A stretch of 7,851 bases of DNA from Verrucomicrobiota bacterium (GTDB lineage: Bacteria; Verrucomicrobiota; Verrucomicrobiia; Opitutales; Opitutaceae), in assembly GCA_023410155.1 (NCBI GenBank), contig JAEYQF010000036.1:1-7851 (forward strand). Reading direction: 5' to 3'. Under the pieces are notes generated by a model that saw only the letters and a list, made by a program, of their open reading frames with translations, was not told the origin of the DNA and ran no database searches. Position numbers and translations under genes: made by a program. Below, in pieces: positions 6,442 through 7,851 of this stretch. The stretch's first letter is position 1; each line of letters opens with the position of its first letter.

Positions 6442-7731
6442 ATGTTCGGCTTCTTCGCTTCGCAGGAGAAAAAGATGCGCGAGAACGCGGCCAACTGGCT
6501 CGAGCTCGCGGACAAGGTCTGGAATTTCCGCCGGGACATCCTTCCTGCGAAGCAGGCGGCCGAGCTGCGAGCGCGGACCGATGAGCTGCGTCAAAACTAC
6601 AAAGCCAAGGCCGACGCGGCGAAGCTGAAGATCTCGATCGAGGCGCTGGAGCCTGTGCTCCGGCAAACGGGCGGCGCGATGTATCCGCGCACCTCACTCG
6701 GCGAGAACATCGAGTTTTTCCTTGTCGCAGCCATTGTGATTCTCGGCATCCGCACGTTCTTCGTGCAGCCGTTCAAGATCCCGACGAACTCGATGTGGCC
6801 GACTTACAATGGCATGACATCGGAGGTGTATCAGGATCCCAAGGACGAACCCGGCCTCGTCGGAAAGGCGGCTCGATTGGTGGCGTTTGGCGCGTGGCCA
6901 CACCGGCTCGACGCTCCCGAGGACGGCGAGATCCTGATTCCCATCGACGGCGCGGAGAGCCGCGGGCTCGTGTATTCGCGGCTGGCGAAAGGGCGGTCGT
7001 GGCTCGTGCTTCCCGCGACCGTTCGTCAATACACCCTGCTGGTGGGCAGCACTCCGGTCTCTCTCAAGCTGCCGCTGGACTTCGATTTCGACTGGACGAT
7101 CTACGACGCTTTCTACTCCGAACGTGGCCACTACTCGCAGCAGCGCTTGTCCGGCGCATTGCGCGAGGCATTGGAGAAGAACCAGTTCGTAGTGGCGAAC
7201 TTGGGAGGCGAACGCGTGCGCTGCATCCGCACCGGGCGCTTCGTGAAGAAGGGCGAGCGCGTGCTCTCGTTCGATGAACTCACGGGAGATCAGCTGTTCG
7301 TCGATCGATTGAGCTACCACTTTGTGCGGCCACAGGTCGGCAGCGGGTTCGTTTTCCGCACGGGCGATATCCCTGGGCTCGCGCGGCAGGATGGGGACCA
7401 ATACTACATCAAACGCCTGGTCGGCCTGCCTGGTGATACGTTGCGGGTGGATCGAGGTTATCTCCTGCGCAACGACCGGCCGATCGAGGGTTCGCCTGCG
7501 TTCGAGGCCAACGGCCGGAAGCTCGGCCGCTACACGGGCTACGAGCCGATTGGACTGTTGTCTCCAGGAAACGAATACACGATCCCCGAGCGCGCTTACT
7601 TTGCGATGGGCGACAATTCTTCCAACAGCAAGGACAGCCGCTACTGGGGCACGGTCCCGGATCGGAGTGTCGTCGGCCGGCCGTTTTTCGTCTACTATCC
7701 TTTCTCGAAGCACTGGGGACCGGCCAAGTAG
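6442..7731 (+). CDS. lepB: Signal peptidase I with a long insertion
   Basis: LepB cleaves signal peptides from exported proteins on the outer face of the inner membrane, using a Ser-Lys dyad. The protein has 429 residues, against 324 in E. coli. Residues 1-87 are charged and probably helical, with no membrane segment. One hydrophobic helix follows (about 91-109). Box B PTNSMWPT contains the nucleophile S117. The box C-like stretch TGDQLFVDRLSYHF is at 281-294. Box D YYIKRLVGLPGDTL supplies the general base K324, and box E is GDNSSNSKDSRYWG (390-403). The dyad is 207 residues apart, compared with 55 in E. coli, because about 160 unrecognised residues lie between boxes B and C. With only one membrane helix, the N-terminal part should be cytoplasmic. 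ATG 6442 comes one base after the lepA stop. Confidence 0.95.
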   Translation: MFGFFASQEKKMRENAANWLELADKVWNFRRDILPAKQAAELRARTDELRQNYKAKADAAKLKISIEALEPVLRQTGGAMYPRTSLGENIEFFLVAAIVILGIRTFFVQPFKIPTNSMWPTYNGMTSEVYQDPKDEPGLVGKAARLVAFGAWPHRLDAPEDGEILIPIDGAESRGLVYSRLAKGRSWLVLPATVRQYTLLVGSTPVSLKLPLDFDFDWTIYDAFYSERGHYSQQRLSGALREALEKNQFVVANLGGERVRCIRTGRFVKKGERVLSFDELTGDQLFVDRLSYHFVRPQVGSGFVFRTGDIPGLARQDGDQYYIKRLVGLPGDTLRVDRGYLLRNDRPIEGSPAFEANGRKLGRYTGYEPIGLLSPGNEYTIPERAYFAMGDNSSNSKDSRYWGTVPDRSVVGRPFFVYYPFSKHWGPAK

Positions 7732-7736
7732 GCCGG
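7720..7736 (+). terminator. Short hairpin over the lepB stop codon
   Basis: CCGGCC (7720-7725) and GGCCGG (7731-7736) form a perfect six-pair GC stem around the loop AAGTA, and the TAG stop spans the loop and right arm. No U-tract follows, so it is at best a weak or Rho-assisted end for the fabD-lepA-lepB transcript. Confidence 0.25.
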
Positions 7737-7770
7737 GGCGGAACGGTTCGGAAGTGAGCTTGATGCGGCT

Positions 7771-7800
7771 CATCGGAGCGCGCCCCATGGCGGGCCGATG
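7771..7800 (+). terminator. Two-part hairpin downstream of lepB
   Basis: CATCGG (7771-7776) pairs with CCGATG (7795-7800). Inside it CGCC (7781-7784) pairs with GGCG (7789-7792) around CCAT, leaving an internal loop (AGCG opposite GG). The position in the non-coding tail after lepB fits a terminator or mRNA 3'-end stabiliser, but no U-run follows. A competing GATG/CATC pairing (7762-7765 with 7771-7774) is possible. Confidence 0.35.
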
Positions 7801-7810
7801 GCCGGGAGGC

Positions 7811-7816
7811 TATACT
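7811..7816 (+). promoter_or_regulatory. Possible -10 box of the next gene
   Basis: TATACT matches five of six bases of a sigma-70 -10 box in very GC-rich surroundings, 14 bp before the ATG at 7831. The expected -35 position (about 7788-7793, TGGCGG) is a poor match. If used, transcription would start around 7823, giving a leader of only about eight bases. Confidence 0.25.
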
Positions 7817-7822
7817 CCTCGT

Positions 7823-7843
7823 CCGCGCGAATGAGTCGCGCGG
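7823..7843 (+). promoter_or_regulatory. Perfect 8-bp palindrome with an ATG in its loop
   Basis: CCGCGCGA (7823-7830) and TCGCGCGG (7836-7843) are exact reverse complements around the five-base loop ATGAG (7831-7835). The stem is nearly all GC. It could be an RNA hairpin presenting or hiding a start codon, an operator next to the TATACT box, or a repeat whose ATG is accidental. Confidence 0.4.
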
Positions 7844-7851
7844 TGCAACTA
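7831..7851 (+). CDS. Possible start of a further gene (partial)
   Basis: ATG 7831 opens seven codons (MSRAVQL) that run off the right edge in frame. The support is positional only: a -10-like box lies just upstream, and the non-coding tail of lepB ends here. The product cannot be identified, and the ATG might be incidental because it lies in the loop of a palindrome. Confidence 0.3.

Overview
The window looks like ordinary chromosomal core DNA from a GC-rich Gram-negative bacterium. I lean towards Verrucomicrobiota, Opitutaceae-like. The reasons are the general look of the proteins, the lack of Shine-Dalgarno sequences in front of the start codons, and a signal peptidase I that is much longer than the E. 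coli enzyme. This placement is an inference, since no rRNA or marker database could be consulted.

Layout: positions 2-133 hold the 3' end of an unrecognised + strand gene. Its stop codon directly abuts the stop codon of ruvA, which lies on the minus strand. The minus-strand block, in transcription order, is dapA (2361-1474), dapB (1470-739) and ruvA (739-134). It is packed so tightly (3-bp gap, then a 1-bp TGATG overlap) that it is almost certainly one transcript. A 70-bp divergent region (2362-2431) separates dapA from a PilT/PilU-family type IV pilus ATPase gene on the + strand (2432-3535). Next comes a 192-bp non-coding gap, and then a second compact + strand block: fabD (3728-4639), lepA (4644-6440) and lepB (6442-7731). 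The last 120 bp contain several palindromes and possibly the first seven codons of another + strand gene.

Functions: dapA and dapB carry out consecutive steps of the diaminopimelate/lysine pathway, which feeds peptidoglycan. RuvA is the Holliday-junction-binding partner of the RuvB helicase. FabD loads malonyl groups onto acyl carrier protein for fatty acid synthesis. LepA (EF4) is a ribosome-associated GTPase and LepB removes signal peptides. The lepA-lepB pairing is the same as in E. coli.

I found no phage, IS, CRISPR, tRNA or rRNA sequence and no candidate new enzyme system. The most unusual element is the non-coding gap before fabD. It contains at least five contiguous degenerate copies of a 22-bp unit (3547-3656) at exact 22-bp pitch, and neighbouring copies can fold into hairpins. 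Second in interest are the insertion of about 160 residues in the signal peptidase and the palindrome cluster after lepB, one of which places a candidate start codon in its loop.
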